Source: Ramlibacter monticola
GTDB lineage: Bacteria; Pseudomonadota; Gammaproteobacteria; Burkholderiales; Burkholderiaceae_C
DNA: 64,000 nucleotides
Assembly: GCF_016722785.1 (NCBI RefSeq)
Contig: NZ_JAEQNE010000005.1
Location: 62,001-126,000, forward strand
Direction of reading: 5' to 3'
Part shown: positions 1 to 9,465 of the stretch, in pieces
How the letters are laid out: each line of letters begins with the position of its first letter
Numbering within the stretch: position 1 is the first letter of the stretch
Made by a program: the position numbers and the translations under genes
Notes under the pieces: generated by a model
Databases searched by the model: none
Told to the model about the DNA's origin: nothing
Seen by the model: only the letters and a program-made list of their open reading frames with translations

Positions 1-127
1 GCGCGCAGCGGCGCGCGGCGACCATCGATGAATGCGCGGCCATCGGGTCGGATCGATGCAGCGAGCGCGCGCCAGTCGCGTTGTGGAGAGTTCATGATCA
101 GTTGGGTAGCAGTTGCGGGCGCGATCC
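1..127. other. window edge, no gene recognised
   Basis: The first 127 bases hold no convincing reading frame or RNA. They lie just downstream of the minus-strand porin gene. No hairpin followed by a T-run is visible for that gene, so its terminator may be Rho-dependent or lie further left. Confidence 0.4.
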
Positions 128-1525
128 TCAGAAGCTGACCACGGTCTGCACGCCGAAGGTCGTGTTGGACTTCGTGAAGTTGCCCGACGAGTGCTGGCGG
201 AAGGAGTTCACGTTGGACCAGTCCCTGCGCAATTCGAACTTCAGGACGCCGTTGAGGTGGTATTGATAGTTCAGGCCCAGCGTGAGCGCGCTTCGCTTGG
301 CGCCCGCGCTCGGGTCGCCCAGGGCAAACACCCCCGTGGCCGGGTCGAACACTGCCCCGGGGCCGAAGCCGCCGCGTTGATCGCCGCAAACCGCCGCGGG
401 CGTCGCGCCAGTGGGATCGGCGCCGAGATCGGCCGGGCAATTGCTCGTGCCGAAGACCGTCGACGGCGTACCGCCGCCGTTCTTGTGGTTGTCCAGCCAG
501 TCGGCGCGGACGATGCCCTCGAACCGAGGCGTGAACTTGTACGCCGCAAGGCCGGAAATGCCCGTGTGGCCGGTGTTCCCGCCGTTGAAACCGCTGTTCT
601 TCCACGTACTGGCTTCGATCTGCCCTTGCAGCGTCCAGGGGCCGCGGATGAAATAGCCATCCAGCTCAAGATAGTTGTACCGCTGATCGAAGACCTTGCC
701 GTGCATGCCCGACGCGCCCCAGCCGTCGAATTCACCTTTCGAGTAGTCCACACGCCAATGGGCGCCATGGTTGGCGCTGCCCGGATCGTCGTGGGTGGTG
801 TTGAGATTGCCCAGGGCCGTCTTGATCCACCACTTGCCTTCCTGGTACTCGATGCCCGCGCCCGTGATGAAGCCCGGCCCCGCATAATCGAGCAGCAGGT
901 TGGAAGTGATGTTCTTCTTCAGGTACGACTGCACATATTCATAGCCGTTCCAGGAAATCGCCTGGCCCGCCCACGCCTTCCAGGCGAGGCCATGGAACGG
1001 CACCCAGATGCCCGCCTCTTCCACGATGGAGCCCAAGCCGTAGGCGTCGGCCACGGTGCGGCGCGGACGCAGCGCCACCATGGTCCTCAAGCCGTCCTCC
1101 ATCTCCTTGTCGAACCGCACGGTGACGCTGCCGAAATAGCTGTTGCCGTAGTAGAAGTTGTTCTGCGTGAAATCGTTGATATCGGCAGCGGGGTTGTAGT
1201 TGTTGTTGAGGAAGAGGACGCTGCCCTTGCCCATGTTCTTGTTGTAGATGTACGTCGGGTCGATGTATCCGGAGATCCTCATCCCCTTGAAGCCCATCGC
1301 TTCCTGGTTGTCTTCCAGAGCCTCGACCTTGACGCGCACCTTGCTGAATTCGGCCGGATCGACAGCAGTGGCTGCGGCCGGCTGCTGCGGGGCCATCATG
1401 CTTCGCAGTTCCTGCACCTGTGCCTTGAGCGCCTCGATCTGCTGCTTGAGTTCGGAGTTGGTCTGGGCACTCGCCGCAAAGGGCAAGGCGGCAAGCAGGA
1501 TTGCAATGTTCTCTTTCGGGCTCAT
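128..1525 (-). CDS. DUF3138-type outer-membrane porin-like protein
   Basis: 465 aa. The N-terminus is a signal peptide ending near ASAQ at about residue 21. A short Gln/Lys/Leu coiled-coil-like stretch follows (about 22-45), then a Gly/Asn/Tyr/Trp-rich body that alternates like a beta-barrel and ends in a terminal Phe, as outer-membrane barrels do. This layout matches the DUF3138 proteins of Burkholderiales (family knowledge). The ATG has a strong AGAGGAG-type site upstream. It is the last gene of the putrescine transporter operon, 60 bp after the second permease gene, so it may pass polyamines across the outer membrane. That role is inference; the family has no firmly assigned substrate. Confidence 0.75.
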   Translation of the reverse strand: MSPKENIAILLAALPFAASAQTNSELKQQIEALKAQVQELRSMMAPQQPAAATAVDPAEFSKVRVKVEALEDNQEAMGFKGMRISGYIDPTYIYNKNMGKGSVLFLNNNYNPAADINDFTQNNFYYGNSYFGSVTVRFDKEMEDGLRTMVALRPRRTVADAYGLGSIVEEAGIWVPFHGLAWKAWAGQAISWNGYEYVQSYLKKNITSNLLLDYAGPGFITGAGIEYQEGKWWIKTALGNLNTTHDDPGSANHGAHWRVDYSKGEFDGWGASGMHGKVFDQRYNYLELDGYFIRGPWTLQGQIEASTWKNSGFNGGNTGHTGISGLAAYKFTPRFEGIVRADWLDNHKNGGGTPSTVFGTSNCPADLGADPTGATPAAVCGDQRGGFGPGAVFDPATGVFALGDPSAGAKRSALTLGLNYQYHLNGVLKFELRRDWSNVNSFRQHSSGNFTKSNTTFGVQTVVSF

Positions 1526-1585
1526 ACGCGCCGGGTCTCCTCTTTGATGAATTCTTGAATGCTTGGATATGGCCAGGACGTGGCT

Positions 1586-2434
1586 TCAGCCGGCTTGCAT
1601 CTGCAAACCCTCGCGATAGGCGGCCGCCTGTTCGGCCGCGCGACGGCGTTCGGCGTTGGCGAGCCACAGGCTGCCGGCAACCACGCCGACGGCAACGACG
1701 GCCACGGTCAGCGTGGCAACCGCATTGATGGTTGGATTCAGGCCGAGCTTGGCGCGCGAAAGGATGACGATCGGCAGCGTCGTCGAACCAGGGCCCGACA
1801 GGAAGGCGGTGGCCACCACATCGTCCAGCGAAATGGTGAACGTCAGCAGCCAGGCCGAGGCCAGTGTCTGCGTGATCATCGGCAACGTGATGAGGAGGAA
1901 GACCTGCAAGGGCCTGCAGCCAAGATCCATCGCCGCCTCTTCGATCGACTTGTCGAGCTCGAGCAGGCGCGACTGCATCACCACCGCCGCATAGGCCATG
2001 CCCACCGAGGTGTGGCCGGCCCAGATGGTGAAGAAGCCGCGTTGTGCCGGGAATCCGAACTGCTTCTGGCACACCACGAAGAACAGCAGCAGCGACAGCC
2101 CGGTGATCACTTCGGGAACGACCAGCGGCGCATTGACATGCGCGGTGAAGGTGGTGCGCCCGGCAAACTTTCGATACCGGACCAGTGCGAAGGCCGCCAG
2201 CGTGCCGAGCACCACCGACGATGTGGCACTGGCCAGAGCGAGCTTGAGGGAAAACAGGAACGCGTTGATGATTTCGCTGTCGTGGGCGATGACGCCATAC
2301 CACTTGAAGGTGAAGCCCCCCCACAAGGTCACCAGGTTGGAATCGTTGAAGGAAAAGACGATCAGGGTGATGATGGGCAGGTAGAGGAACAGGTAGCCCA
2401 GTCCGAGCCAGACGCGCCCGAAGTTCGAGTTCAT
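1586..2434 (-). CDS. potI: putrescine/spermidine ABC transporter permease (PotI/PotC type)
   Basis: 282 aa inner-membrane protein with about six hydrophobic segments. The cytoplasmic EAA loop is clear at about residues 166-186 (EEAAMDLG followed by ITLP); this is the contact site for the ATPase. The typical PotC/PotI N-terminal YLPI and FSFN motifs lie at about 17-30. The gene starts 1 bp after the stop of the partner permease, so the two are translationally coupled. It forms the membrane channel with that partner, with PotG-like ATPase and PotF-like binding protein encoded upstream. PotI is preferred over PotC because the binding protein resembles PotF and the neighbours degrade putrescine. 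Confidence 0.88.
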   Translation of the reverse strand: MNSNFGRVWLGLGYLFLYLPIITLIVFSFNDSNLVTLWGGFTFKWYGVIAHDSEIINAFLFSLKLALASATSSVVLGTLAAFALVRYRKFAGRTTFTAHVNAPLVVPEVITGLSLLLFFVVCQKQFGFPAQRGFFTIWAGHTSVGMAYAAVVMQSRLLELDKSIEEAAMDLGCRPLQVFLLITLPMITQTLASAWLLTFTISLDDVVATAFLSGPGSTTLPIVILSRAKLGLNPTINAVATLTVAVVAVGVVAGSLWLANAERRRAAEQAAAYREGLQMQAG

Positions 2435-2435
2435 G

Positions 2436-3353
2436 TCACTCCGTCCGTGCGGCCACGCCGCTGTTGGTCTGGTATTTGTTGAAGATGACCAGCGGTATCA
2501 GGATCAGGACGACCATGCTGACGGCGACACTGGCGGCCATGGCCCAGTCGTTGTTGCTGAAGAACTCGTCCCACAGAACGCGCCCGATCATCAGCGTCGA
2601 TGGGCCACCGAGCAGTTCGGGAATCACGTACTCGCCGACGCTGGGAATGAATACCAGCATGGCGCCGGCGATGATGCCGTTCTTCGACAGCGGCACCGTG
2701 ATCAGCCAGAACGTCTGCCACGGCGTGGCACCGAGATCCTTGGCGGCCTCCAGCAGGCGCAGGTCCATCTTGACCAGGTTGCCGTACAGCGGAAGGATCA
2801 TGAAGGGCAGGTACGTGTAGACCATTCCCACCGTCATGGAAAAGCCCGTGTGCATCATCTTGATCGGCGCGTCGATCACGCCGAGCCAGATCAGGAAGTT
2901 GTTGATGAGGCCGGCGTCGTCCAGCAACCCGCGCCAGGCATACACGCGCAGCAGGTAGGAAGTCCAGAACGGAAGCGAGACCAGCATCACCAGCGCCGGG
3001 CGCAGTGACGCTCTCGAACGCGCCATGAAATAGGCGAAGGGATAGCCGATCAGCAGGCAGCAGATCGTGTTGAGCGCGGCGTACTTGACCGACGACCAAT
3101 AGGTCGCGGCGTACAGCGAATCCGTGACCAGGAAGATGTAGTTGGAGAACTTGATGGACAGCGTCAGCATTCCATCATTCCAGCGCGCCAGATCGAGGTA
3201 GCGGATCCCCTCGGTCTCGGAGACGCTGATCTTCATCACCACCATGAAGGGCAACGAGAACAGCAGGATCAGCATCAGGAAGGGCGCGCCGATGATGGCG
3301 CGCCGCCCCCAGGCGGCGGGCAGGGCATGAACCAGGCTATTGATCTTTTGCAT
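2436..3353 (-). CDS. potH: putrescine/spermidine ABC transporter permease (PotH/PotB type)
   Basis: 305 aa, first permease of the importer. A cytoplasmic N-terminus leads into a membrane segment at about 20-41. A long periplasmic loop with an ETEGIRYLDL-like stretch follows, as in PotH/PotB, then further membrane segments and the EAA loop (LEAAKDLG) at about 201-208. It starts 10 bp after the ATPase gene ends and stops 1 bp before the second permease, consistent with a potFGHI-type operon. Length is normal for the family (about 285-317 aa). Nothing is odd in the sequence. Confidence 0.88.
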   Translation of the reverse strand: MQKINSLVHALPAAWGRRAIIGAPFLMLILLFSLPFMVVMKISVSETEGIRYLDLARWNDGMLTLSIKFSNYIFLVTDSLYAATYWSSVKYAALNTICCLLIGYPFAYFMARSRASLRPALVMLVSLPFWTSYLLRVYAWRGLLDDAGLINNFLIWLGVIDAPIKMMHTGFSMTVGMVYTYLPFMILPLYGNLVKMDLRLLEAAKDLGATPWQTFWLITVPLSKNGIIAGAMLVFIPSVGEYVIPELLGGPSTLMIGRVLWDEFFSNNDWAMAASVAVSMVVLILIPLVIFNKYQTNSGVAARTE

Positions 3354-3363
3354 GATCCGGCCC

Positions 3364-4476
3364 CTAGTTGGTCAGCACCACCATGGCGTCCGACGAGAAG
3401 CCCGCGAAGACCTGGTCGCCGGGCTTCAGCAATTCGTCATGGCGATCGGCATGCACGATCTGCACCTGGATCTTCTTGCCGTTTGCCAGCAATACGCGGT
3501 ACAGCGAGAAGCTGCCGTAGTAGCCGCTGTCGGTCACCTCTCCCGGCAGGCAGTTGTAGTCGGAGTCCGCGGAACACTCGTGCCGCAGGACAATCTTCTC
3601 CGGCCGCAAGGCGACGGCGACTTTCATGCCGACAGTGCCGGTGATGCCGTGTCCCACGCGGATCGTGCCTTGTGGCGTGCTGATGACGCAGTGATCCGCC
3701 TTGTCCTCGGCGAGCTCTCCGTCAAGCAGGTTGACCTTGCCGATGAAGTCCGCAACGAAACGGCAGCCGGGTGTTTCGTAGATTTCGTTGGGCTGGCCGA
3801 TCTGCATGAAGCGCCCGTCCGACATGACCGCGATGCGGTCGGCCATGGTCATGGCCTCCTCCTGGTCGTGAGTGACCAGGACGCAGGTGACACCGACCTT
3901 CTTGATGATGCTGTGGAGCTCGAACTGGGTCTGCTCGCGCAGCTTGCGATCGAGAGCCCCGAGCGGTTCGTCGAGCAACAGCAGTTTCGGGCTCTTCGCC
4001 AGCGCTCGCGCCAACGCCACGCGCTGTTGCTGGCCACCGGAGAGCTGGTGCGGCTTGCGTTTGGCGTAGGGCCTGAGCTTGACGATCCCCAGCATCTCGT
4101 CGACGCGTTCGTCCAGGAGGTGCCTGGCCATGCCGTCGCGCTTCAGTCCGAAAGCGACGTTTTCCCAGACCGTCAGGTGCGGAAACAGCGCATAGGACTG
4201 GAACATCATGTTGATCGGCCGCTGGTAAGGCGGCATCGTCACGATGTCCTGTCCGTCGAGCGACATCGCCCCGGAAGTCGGTGTCTCGAAGCCGGCCAGC
4301 ATGCGCAGCAACGTCGACTTGCCGCAGCCGCTGGAACCCAGCAGGGCAAAGATCTCGCCACGCGCGATGTCGATGGAAACGCCATCGACGGCTGCGACAG
4401 AATCAAATCGCTTGGTCAACTGCTCGATGCGCAGGAAACCCGGTGCGCGGTCAACTACTGCGGAGGTCATGTTCAT
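3364..4476 (-). CDS. potG: putrescine/spermidine ABC transporter ATPase (PotG type)
   Basis: 370 aa from the chosen ATG. Walker [10 protein letters not shown] is at 47-55, the Q-loop at about 93, the LSGGQ signature at 145-149, and Walker B LLLLDE at 165-170, followed by PLGALD and the H-loop histidine in VLVTHDQ. A C-terminal TOBE-like regulatory domain follows from about 285. The frame stays open 46 codons further upstream, but that extension has no ABC homology and would overlap the end of the binding-protein gene. I therefore start at the first of two closely spaced Met codons that precede the family N-terminus. It energises import with the adjacent permeases. Confidence 0.88.
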   Translation of the reverse strand: MNMTSAVVDRAPGFLRIEQLTKRFDSVAAVDGVSIDIARGEIFALLGSSGCGKSTLLRMLAGFETPTSGAMSLDGQDIVTMPPYQRPINMMFQSYALFPHLTVWENVAFGLKRDGMARHLLDERVDEMLGIVKLRPYAKRKPHQLSGGQQQRVALARALAKSPKLLLLDEPLGALDRKLREQTQFELHSIIKKVGVTCVLVTHDQEEAMTMADRIAVMSDGRFMQIGQPNEIYETPGCRFVADFIGKVNLLDGELAEDKADHCVISTPQGTIRVGHGITGTVGMKVAVALRPEKIVLRHECSADSDYNCLPGEVTDSGYYGSFSLYRVLLANGKKIQVQIVHADRHDELLKPGDQVFAGFSSDAMVVLTN

Positions 4477-4610
4477 CAGTTCTGCCTGTTGCTTGTCGTG
4501 CGGGACGATTTCGGATCGGGCAGGGGTCTCCCGTTCGCCTTTCACCGCAAACCGAATCCGGCACGACAGGAGCCGGGGATTGCCGTTTGCGCGGCAATCC
4601 CGGCGGAAGA

Positions 4611-5753
4611 TCAAAGTCCGGTCTTGAAGGTCGTGAAGAGCCGCGTGCGCAGGCGACGGATGTCGTTACCGAGCGCTTCCGGCGGCACCATCGCCGCCAT
4701 ATCCGCCGGCGACATGAAGACAGCCTTGTTGCTGCTCACCTCGGGCTTCACCAGGGCATCGGCGGCACGCACCGGGCCGCGATACTTCACCTTGTTCACC
4801 ATGCCGGCCTGCACTTCGGGGCGAAGGATGTAGTTGATCCACTTGTAGGCGTTCTCGACATGCGGAGCATCCGCCGGAATGGCCATGGTGTCGAAGAACA
4901 GCACGGCACCCTTCTTCGGGACCAGCGGCTGGATGTTGTTTCCGGTGCGGTTTTCCCTGGCGCGGGCGGCCGCGATGGCGATGTCGCCATTCCATCCCAG
5001 CACCATGCAGAGCGAGCCGTTGGCCAGGTCGTTGATGTAGCCGGCCGAGGAGAACAGGCCCACGGCAGGGCGGATGGTCTGCAGCAGGGCCGCTGCTTCC
5101 TTGTAGTCGGCCGGGTTCTTGCTGTATGCCGGTTTGCCCAGGTAACGCAACGCCGCGGGGAAGACCTCATCGCCGGTATCGAGGAGAGAGACACCGCAGG
5201 ACTTGGCCTTGTTGACGTACTCCGGCTTGAACAGCAAATCCCAGGCGTTATCCGGCATCGGCAGATCGCCCAGGGCCGCCTTGAGCTTTTCGACGTTGAT
5301 GCCGATGGTCGTGAAGCCGCCCAGCCATGGCACCAGGTACTGATTGCCAGGATCCATGGTGGCGATGTTCTGCATGAACCACGGGTCGAGATTCTTCAGG
5401 TTGGCGATCTTGCCTGGATCGAGCTTGGCGAACAGGCCGCCTTCGATCTGGATCTTGCCCCAGTTGGAAGACGGCATGACGACGTCATATCCGGTCTTGC
5501 CTGCCACCAGCTTGGCATGGAGGGTTTCGTTGGAATCGAAGTTGTCGTAACGAACCTTGATTCCGGTTTCCTTCTCGAAATTCGCAACCGTGTCCTCGCC
5601 GATGTAGTCGGACCAGTTGTAGATATTCAGGACCTTCTCTTCGGCCGCCTGGGCGGCGGGTGCGCCGAATCCGAGGGCCAGCGCACTCCCCACCAGCGCA
5701 CCGCACATCGCCAAACTGAATCTCTTTTTTCTTCCGATCTTTCTGCTGAACAT
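4611..5753 (-). CDS. potF: periplasmic putrescine-binding protein (PotF type)
   Basis: 380 aa. A signal peptide with basic RKIGRKKR and a hydrophobic core ends near AQAAEE at about 36. The mature start carries the NWSDYIGEDTV motif typical of PotF/PotD proteins, which contributes to the polyamine pocket. The rest follows the extracellular solute-binding fold of this family (DVVMPSS, WLGGFTT and LFSSAGYINDL-like segments). It captures putrescine or spermidine in the periplasm and delivers it to the adjacent PotGHI-like transporter. It lies 72 bp after the aminotransferase gene, in the same direction. Which polyamine it prefers cannot be read from the sequence. Confidence 0.88.
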   Translation of the reverse strand: MFSRKIGRKKRFSLAMCGALVGSALALGFGAPAAQAAEEKVLNIYNWSDYIGEDTVANFEKETGIKVRYDNFDSNETLHAKLVAGKTGYDVVMPSSNWGKIQIEGGLFAKLDPGKIANLKNLDPWFMQNIATMDPGNQYLVPWLGGFTTIGINVEKLKAALGDLPMPDNAWDLLFKPEYVNKAKSCGVSLLDTGDEVFPAALRYLGKPAYSKNPADYKEAAALLQTIRPAVGLFSSAGYINDLANGSLCMVLGWNGDIAIAAARARENRTGNNIQPLVPKKGAVLFFDTMAIPADAPHVENAYKWINYILRPEVQAGMVNKVKYRGPVRAADALVKPEVSSNKAVFMSPADMAAMVPPEALGNDIRRLRTRLFTTFKTGL

Positions 5754-5825
5754 CGTGTAGTCTCCTCCGGGATATAGTGAATGTAGGAACGGGCGCGGAT
5801 CCGGCCCCGGACTGAAAGCGCGCTC

Positions 5826-7229
5826 CTAGAGTTTCCCGAGGCGGCGCAACTCGTCCGCCGTCCGGTCGAGGGCGCCGCGAATGCGGCCGCACATCAAGTC
5901 GATCTCCGCGTGGCTCATGACCAGCGGCGGCGCAATGATCATTCGGTCTCCCACCGCGCGCATGATGATTCCGCCCTCGAAGCAATGGCGCCGGCACACC
6001 ATGCCGACGCCGTCCTCCGCGTCGAACGGCGCGTATTCGTTGTGGGACTTGCTGCGTACCAGCACCAGGCCGGCCGTCATTCCGCAGGTTTGCGGCTCGG
6101 CCACCAGGGGGTGATCGCCCAGTTCGAGAAAGCGCTTGCGCAGGTAGGGGCCCGTATCCTCAGCGACACGCTCCACGATGCCTTCCCGCTGCATCAGCCG
6201 GATATTGGCAACGGCGACGGCGCAGGCGACCGGATGACCGGAGTAGGTGAAGCCGTGATTGAAGTCGCTTCCCCTCCCGATCAAGGCCGATGCAACGCGC
6301 TCGCCGACGGCCACGCCGCCGAGCGGCTGATAGCCTGAGGTGACCCCCTTGGCGAACGTCATCAAGTCCGGCTTGAACCCGAAATACTCGCAGCCGAACC
6401 AGCGGCCGAGGCGACCGAAACCGCAGATCACTTCATCGCTGATCAGAAGGATGTCGTACTTGCGGCAGATGCGCTCGATTTCCTGCCAATAGCCGGGCGG
6501 CGGGATGATGACCCCCCCGGCCCCCTGCACGGGCTCTCCGATGAAGGCGGCGACATTCTCGGCGCCGAGCTCCAGGATCTTGGCCTCCAGCCAACCCGCC
6601 GCTTCGCGCCCGAAGTCTTCCGGCGCCTTGCCGCGGCCCAGCGTGAAGGCATAGGGTTGCTCGATGTGCGCGATGCCCGGGATCGGGAGGTCACCTTGCT
6701 CGTGCATGTAGCTCATGCCACCGAGCGAGGCACCGGCAACCGTGCTGCCGTGATAGCCGTTCTTGCGCCCGATGATCGTCTTCTTCTTCGGCTTGCCTTC
6801 GATGTCCCAGTAGCGGCGCACCATGCGCAGGATGGTGTCGTTGCCTTCCGAACCGGAATTGGTAAAGAAGAAGTGCTCGAAGCCGGGCGGCGTCACTTCG
6901 GCGAGCAGCCCGGCGAGCTCGATCGCCGGAACCACCGAGGTATTGAAGAAGCTGTTGTAGAACGGCAGCTCACGCAGCTGCTTGGTGGCGGCCTGGATCA
7001 ATTCGTGGCGGCCATAACCCATGTTCACGCACCACAGGCCGGACATGCCGTCGATGATCTGGTTGCCTTCGGAATCCCAGATATGGACCCCCTCTCCGCG
7101 CACGACGATGCGGGCTCCCTGGGCCGACAGCGCCTTGGTGTCGGTGAAGGGATGCATGTAGTGGGCCGAATCGCGGCGCTGCAATTCGCGCGTATCGGTC
7201 GTTGTTTCGTTAGCAGACACGTTGGACAC
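5826..7229 (-). CDS. spuC: putrescine:pyruvate aminotransferase-like class III aminotransferase
   Basis: 467 aa class III PLP aminotransferase. The PLP lysine is K294 (TFAKGVTSGYQ) and the PLP-ring aspartate D265 (LLISDEV). The phosphate-binding SGSEGN lies at about 125-130 and NGYHGST at about 157-163. The N-terminal HYMHPFTD motif is typical of the SpuC/omega-transaminase group, which moves an amino group from putrescine or cadaverine to pyruvate and so makes alanine (family knowledge). It sits between a PuuA-like synthetase and the PotF-like protein. The alanine dehydrogenase upstream in the same gene set supports pyruvate as acceptor. A beta-alanine or other omega-amine specificity is possible. 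Confidence 0.8.
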   Translation of the reverse strand: MSNVSANETTTDTRELQRRDSAHYMHPFTDTKALSAQGARIVVRGEGVHIWDSEGNQIIDGMSGLWCVNMGYGRHELIQAATKQLRELPFYNSFFNTSVVPAIELAGLLAEVTPPGFEHFFFTNSGSEGNDTILRMVRRYWDIEGKPKKKTIIGRKNGYHGSTVAGASLGGMSYMHEQGDLPIPGIAHIEQPYAFTLGRGKAPEDFGREAAGWLEAKILELGAENVAAFIGEPVQGAGGVIIPPPGYWQEIERICRKYDILLISDEVICGFGRLGRWFGCEYFGFKPDLMTFAKGVTSGYQPLGGVAVGERVASALIGRGSDFNHGFTYSGHPVACAVAVANIRLMQREGIVERVAEDTGPYLRKRFLELGDHPLVAEPQTCGMTAGLVLVRSKSHNEYAPFDAEDGVGMVCRRHCFEGGIIMRAVGDRMIIAPPLVMSHAEIDLMCGRIRGALDRTADELRRLGKL

Positions 7230-7244
7230 CTTTGTTGGTTCGTT

Positions 7245-8633
7245 TCACACATGCAGGAGCAGATGCTGCCGCTCCCAGGGGCTGATGACCCGCATGAATT
7301 CCGTGTACTCGAGTTCCTTGACCGACGAATAGACTGCAATGAAGCTCCGGCCCAGGACGTCGTGCAGCGCCTTGGTTTCGCGCAGCAGGTCGATCGCCTC
7401 GTTGAGGCTGCGGGGGAGCTCGTGTTCGTGCGGGTGGTTGTAGCCGTTGCCGCGCAGTTCGGGCGATGCCTCGACGCGATTGACCATGCCCAGGTAAGTG
7501 CAGGCAAGCGTTGCGGCCATCGCAAGATAGGGATTGGCATCGGCGCCGACCACGCGGTTTTCCAGCCGTTTCGCCTTGGGCGAGGAATGGGGCACCCGGA
7601 TGCCCACGGTGCGGTTGTCCCGTCCCCACTGGACATTGGTAGGCGCGGCGGTATCCCGGACCAGCCGGCGATAGGAGTTGACGTAGGGCGCCAGCAACGC
7701 CATCGTGGAAGGCAGGAACTTCTGCAGCCCGCCGATGGCCCCGCGGAACAGGCTGCTGTCGCTTCCATCGCTGTTGCTGAAGAGGTTCTCCCCGCTATCG
7801 ATGTCGACCACGCTCTGGTGGATGTGCATCGCCGATCCCGGCTGGTGCGCCATCGGCTTGGCCATGAACGTGGCGTACATGTTGTGGCGCAGGGCAGCCT
7901 CGCGCACCGTCCGCTTGAAATAGAAGACGCTGTCAGCCAGTTCGAGCGGGTCACCGTGCAGGAAATTGATTTCCATCTGCCCGGTGCCGATCTCGTGGAT
8001 CAGCGTGTCGATCTCCAGTTCCTGCTTGTCGCAGTACTCGTAGATGTCTTCGAACAGCGGATCGAATTCGTTGACGGCATCGATGCTGTAGGCCTGGCGG
8101 CCGGATTCGGAGCGCCCGCTTCGTCCGACCGGCGGCTCCAGCGGCTGGTTGGGGTCGGTGTTGCGCGCAAGGATGTAGAACTCGAGTTCCGGCGCTACCA
8201 CCGGCTTCCAGCCGCGTTGGGCGTACAGGTCGAGAACGTGGCGCAGCACCGAACGCGGCGCGTAGGACACCAGCTTGTTGTCGACGGTGAAGCAGTCGTG
8301 AATGACCTCGGCGGTCGGATCGGACGCCCAGGGAACGATCCGGACGGTATTGGGGTCCGGCTTGAGAATAAGGTCGCTGTCGGCCTCGCTGATGATCGAG
8401 TTGAACACGTCGCTCGAGGGAACTTCGCCGGTCACCGTCATGCCGAGCACCGCTTCCGGCAAGCGCATGCCGCGCTCTTCCCGAAACTTTCCGCGCGGCA
8501 GGATCTTTCCGCGCGGAACTCCCGTCAGGTCCGGGACCAGGCACTCGATCTCGGTGACGCCGTTCTTGTTGAGCCAGGCGTCCATCTCGTTGAAGCCGAT
8601 GTTTTCCCGCTCGATTCTGGCAATGTCGTCCAT
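7245..8633 (-). CDS. puuA: gamma-glutamylputrescine synthetase-like (glutamine synthetase fold)
   Basis: 462 aa. It belongs to the glutamine-synthetase superfamily, with catalytic and metal signatures VAPELEF, IGTGQMEINF, GSAMHIHQS and NRVVGADANPYL. In the Puu/Spu pathway such enzymes couple glutamate to putrescine with ATP (family knowledge). The frame is open further upstream, but the chosen ATG has an AGGAAG site six bases away and begins directly with the family N-terminus MDDIARIE. It sits 15 bp before the aminotransferase gene and 53 bp after the puuD-like gene. True glutamine synthetase is unlikely given length and context. The amine acceptor is not proven. Confidence 0.85.
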   Translation of the reverse strand: MDDIARIERENIGFNEMDAWLNKNGVTEIECLVPDLTGVPRGKILPRGKFREERGMRLPEAVLGMTVTGEVPSSDVFNSIISEADSDLILKPDPNTVRIVPWASDPTAEVIHDCFTVDNKLVSYAPRSVLRHVLDLYAQRGWKPVVAPELEFYILARNTDPNQPLEPPVGRSGRSESGRQAYSIDAVNEFDPLFEDIYEYCDKQELEIDTLIHEIGTGQMEINFLHGDPLELADSVFYFKRTVREAALRHNMYATFMAKPMAHQPGSAMHIHQSVVDIDSGENLFSNSDGSDSSLFRGAIGGLQKFLPSTMALLAPYVNSYRRLVRDTAAPTNVQWGRDNRTVGIRVPHSSPKAKRLENRVVGADANPYLAMAATLACTYLGMVNRVEASPELRGNGYNHPHEHELPRSLNEAIDLLRETKALHDVLGRSFIAVYSSVKELEYTEFMRVISPWERQHLLLHV

Positions 8634-8686
8634 AGTGATCTTCCTTCCTGAACCGCCGCGGTGTGCCGGCCGGTCCATCGTCTCCG

Positions 8687-9463
8687 TTATCTCTTGTTCA
8701 TGCGCAACTTGGCCGCGCCGCACGCAGCGCCGAAGACTTCGAACAGCACGGCGTAATCCGGGTTCTCCCCTGCGCGCCACTCGGGGTGCCACTGCACCGC
8801 GCGCTGGAACGTGTCGCTCGTCTCGACGCACAGCGCTTCAACCACGCCATCCGGCGACAGGGCTTCGACCTTGAGGCCCCGACCCACACGCGAGACCCCC
8901 TGGCCATGCAGCGAATTGACCTCCACGGCATCCCGGCCGCCGTAGATCGCCTGGAGTCTCGAGCCGGCCACCAGATTCACGCGATGGCGTTGGCCATACT
9001 GCTCGTCCAGGGACACCTCCTTGCGGACACGGTGGTCGTCGAAGCCCGGTTGGTCGTGAATTGCCTGGTGCAGGGTGCCGCCGCAATGGACGTTCAATTC
9101 CTGCATGCCGCGGCAGATGCCGAAGAAGGGGACCTGCCGCTCGATTGCCGCCGCCAGCAGCGGCAAGCTCGTCGCATCCCGCTCGGTGTCGAAATGCTCA
9201 TCGACGCTGAGCACCTGGCCGTAGCGGCCAGGCTCGATGTTGGACGGCGAGCCGGTGAACAGCAGGCCGTCGATCACCGACAGCACGTCATCCACATCCT
9301 GTCGCGCCCCGATGGGCGGCACGACCAGTGGCGTGCACTGCGCAACATCGACCACCGCATCCACATACTTGCAGTCGACGCGATAGAACGGGTTTTCTCC
9401 TGCCGGCGTTTTCAGGCACGAGACAATGCCGACCACGGGACGACGTGTGGCTCGACGAATCAT
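8687..9463 (-). CDS. puuD: gamma-glutamyl-GABA hydrolase-like class I glutamine amidotransferase
   Basis: 258 aa, peptidase C26/PuuD type. The nucleophile is C117 in FFGICRGMQ, and a WHPE motif near residue 222 supplies the catalytic His and Glu. PuuD cleaves gamma-glutamyl-4-aminobutyrate to GABA and glutamate, the last step of the gamma-glutamylated putrescine route (family knowledge). The ATG lies 2 bp past the stop of the alanine dehydrogenase gene, so coupling is likely. The other pathway enzymes usually found, PuuB oxidase and PuuC aldehyde dehydrogenase, are not in the window; the neighbouring aminotransferase may replace the oxidase. Confidence 0.87.
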   Translation of the reverse strand: MIRRATRRPVVGIVSCLKTPAGENPFYRVDCKYVDAVVDVAQCTPLVVPPIGARQDVDDVLSVIDGLLFTGSPSNIEPGRYGQVLSVDEHFDTERDATSLPLLAAAIERQVPFFGICRGMQELNVHCGGTLHQAIHDQPGFDDHRVRKEVSLDEQYGQRHRVNLVAGSRLQAIYGGRDAVEVNSLHGQGVSRVGRGLKVEALSPDGVVEALCVETSDTFQRAVQWHPEWRAGENPDYAVLFEVFGAACGAAKLRMNKR

Positions 9464-9465
9464 GC

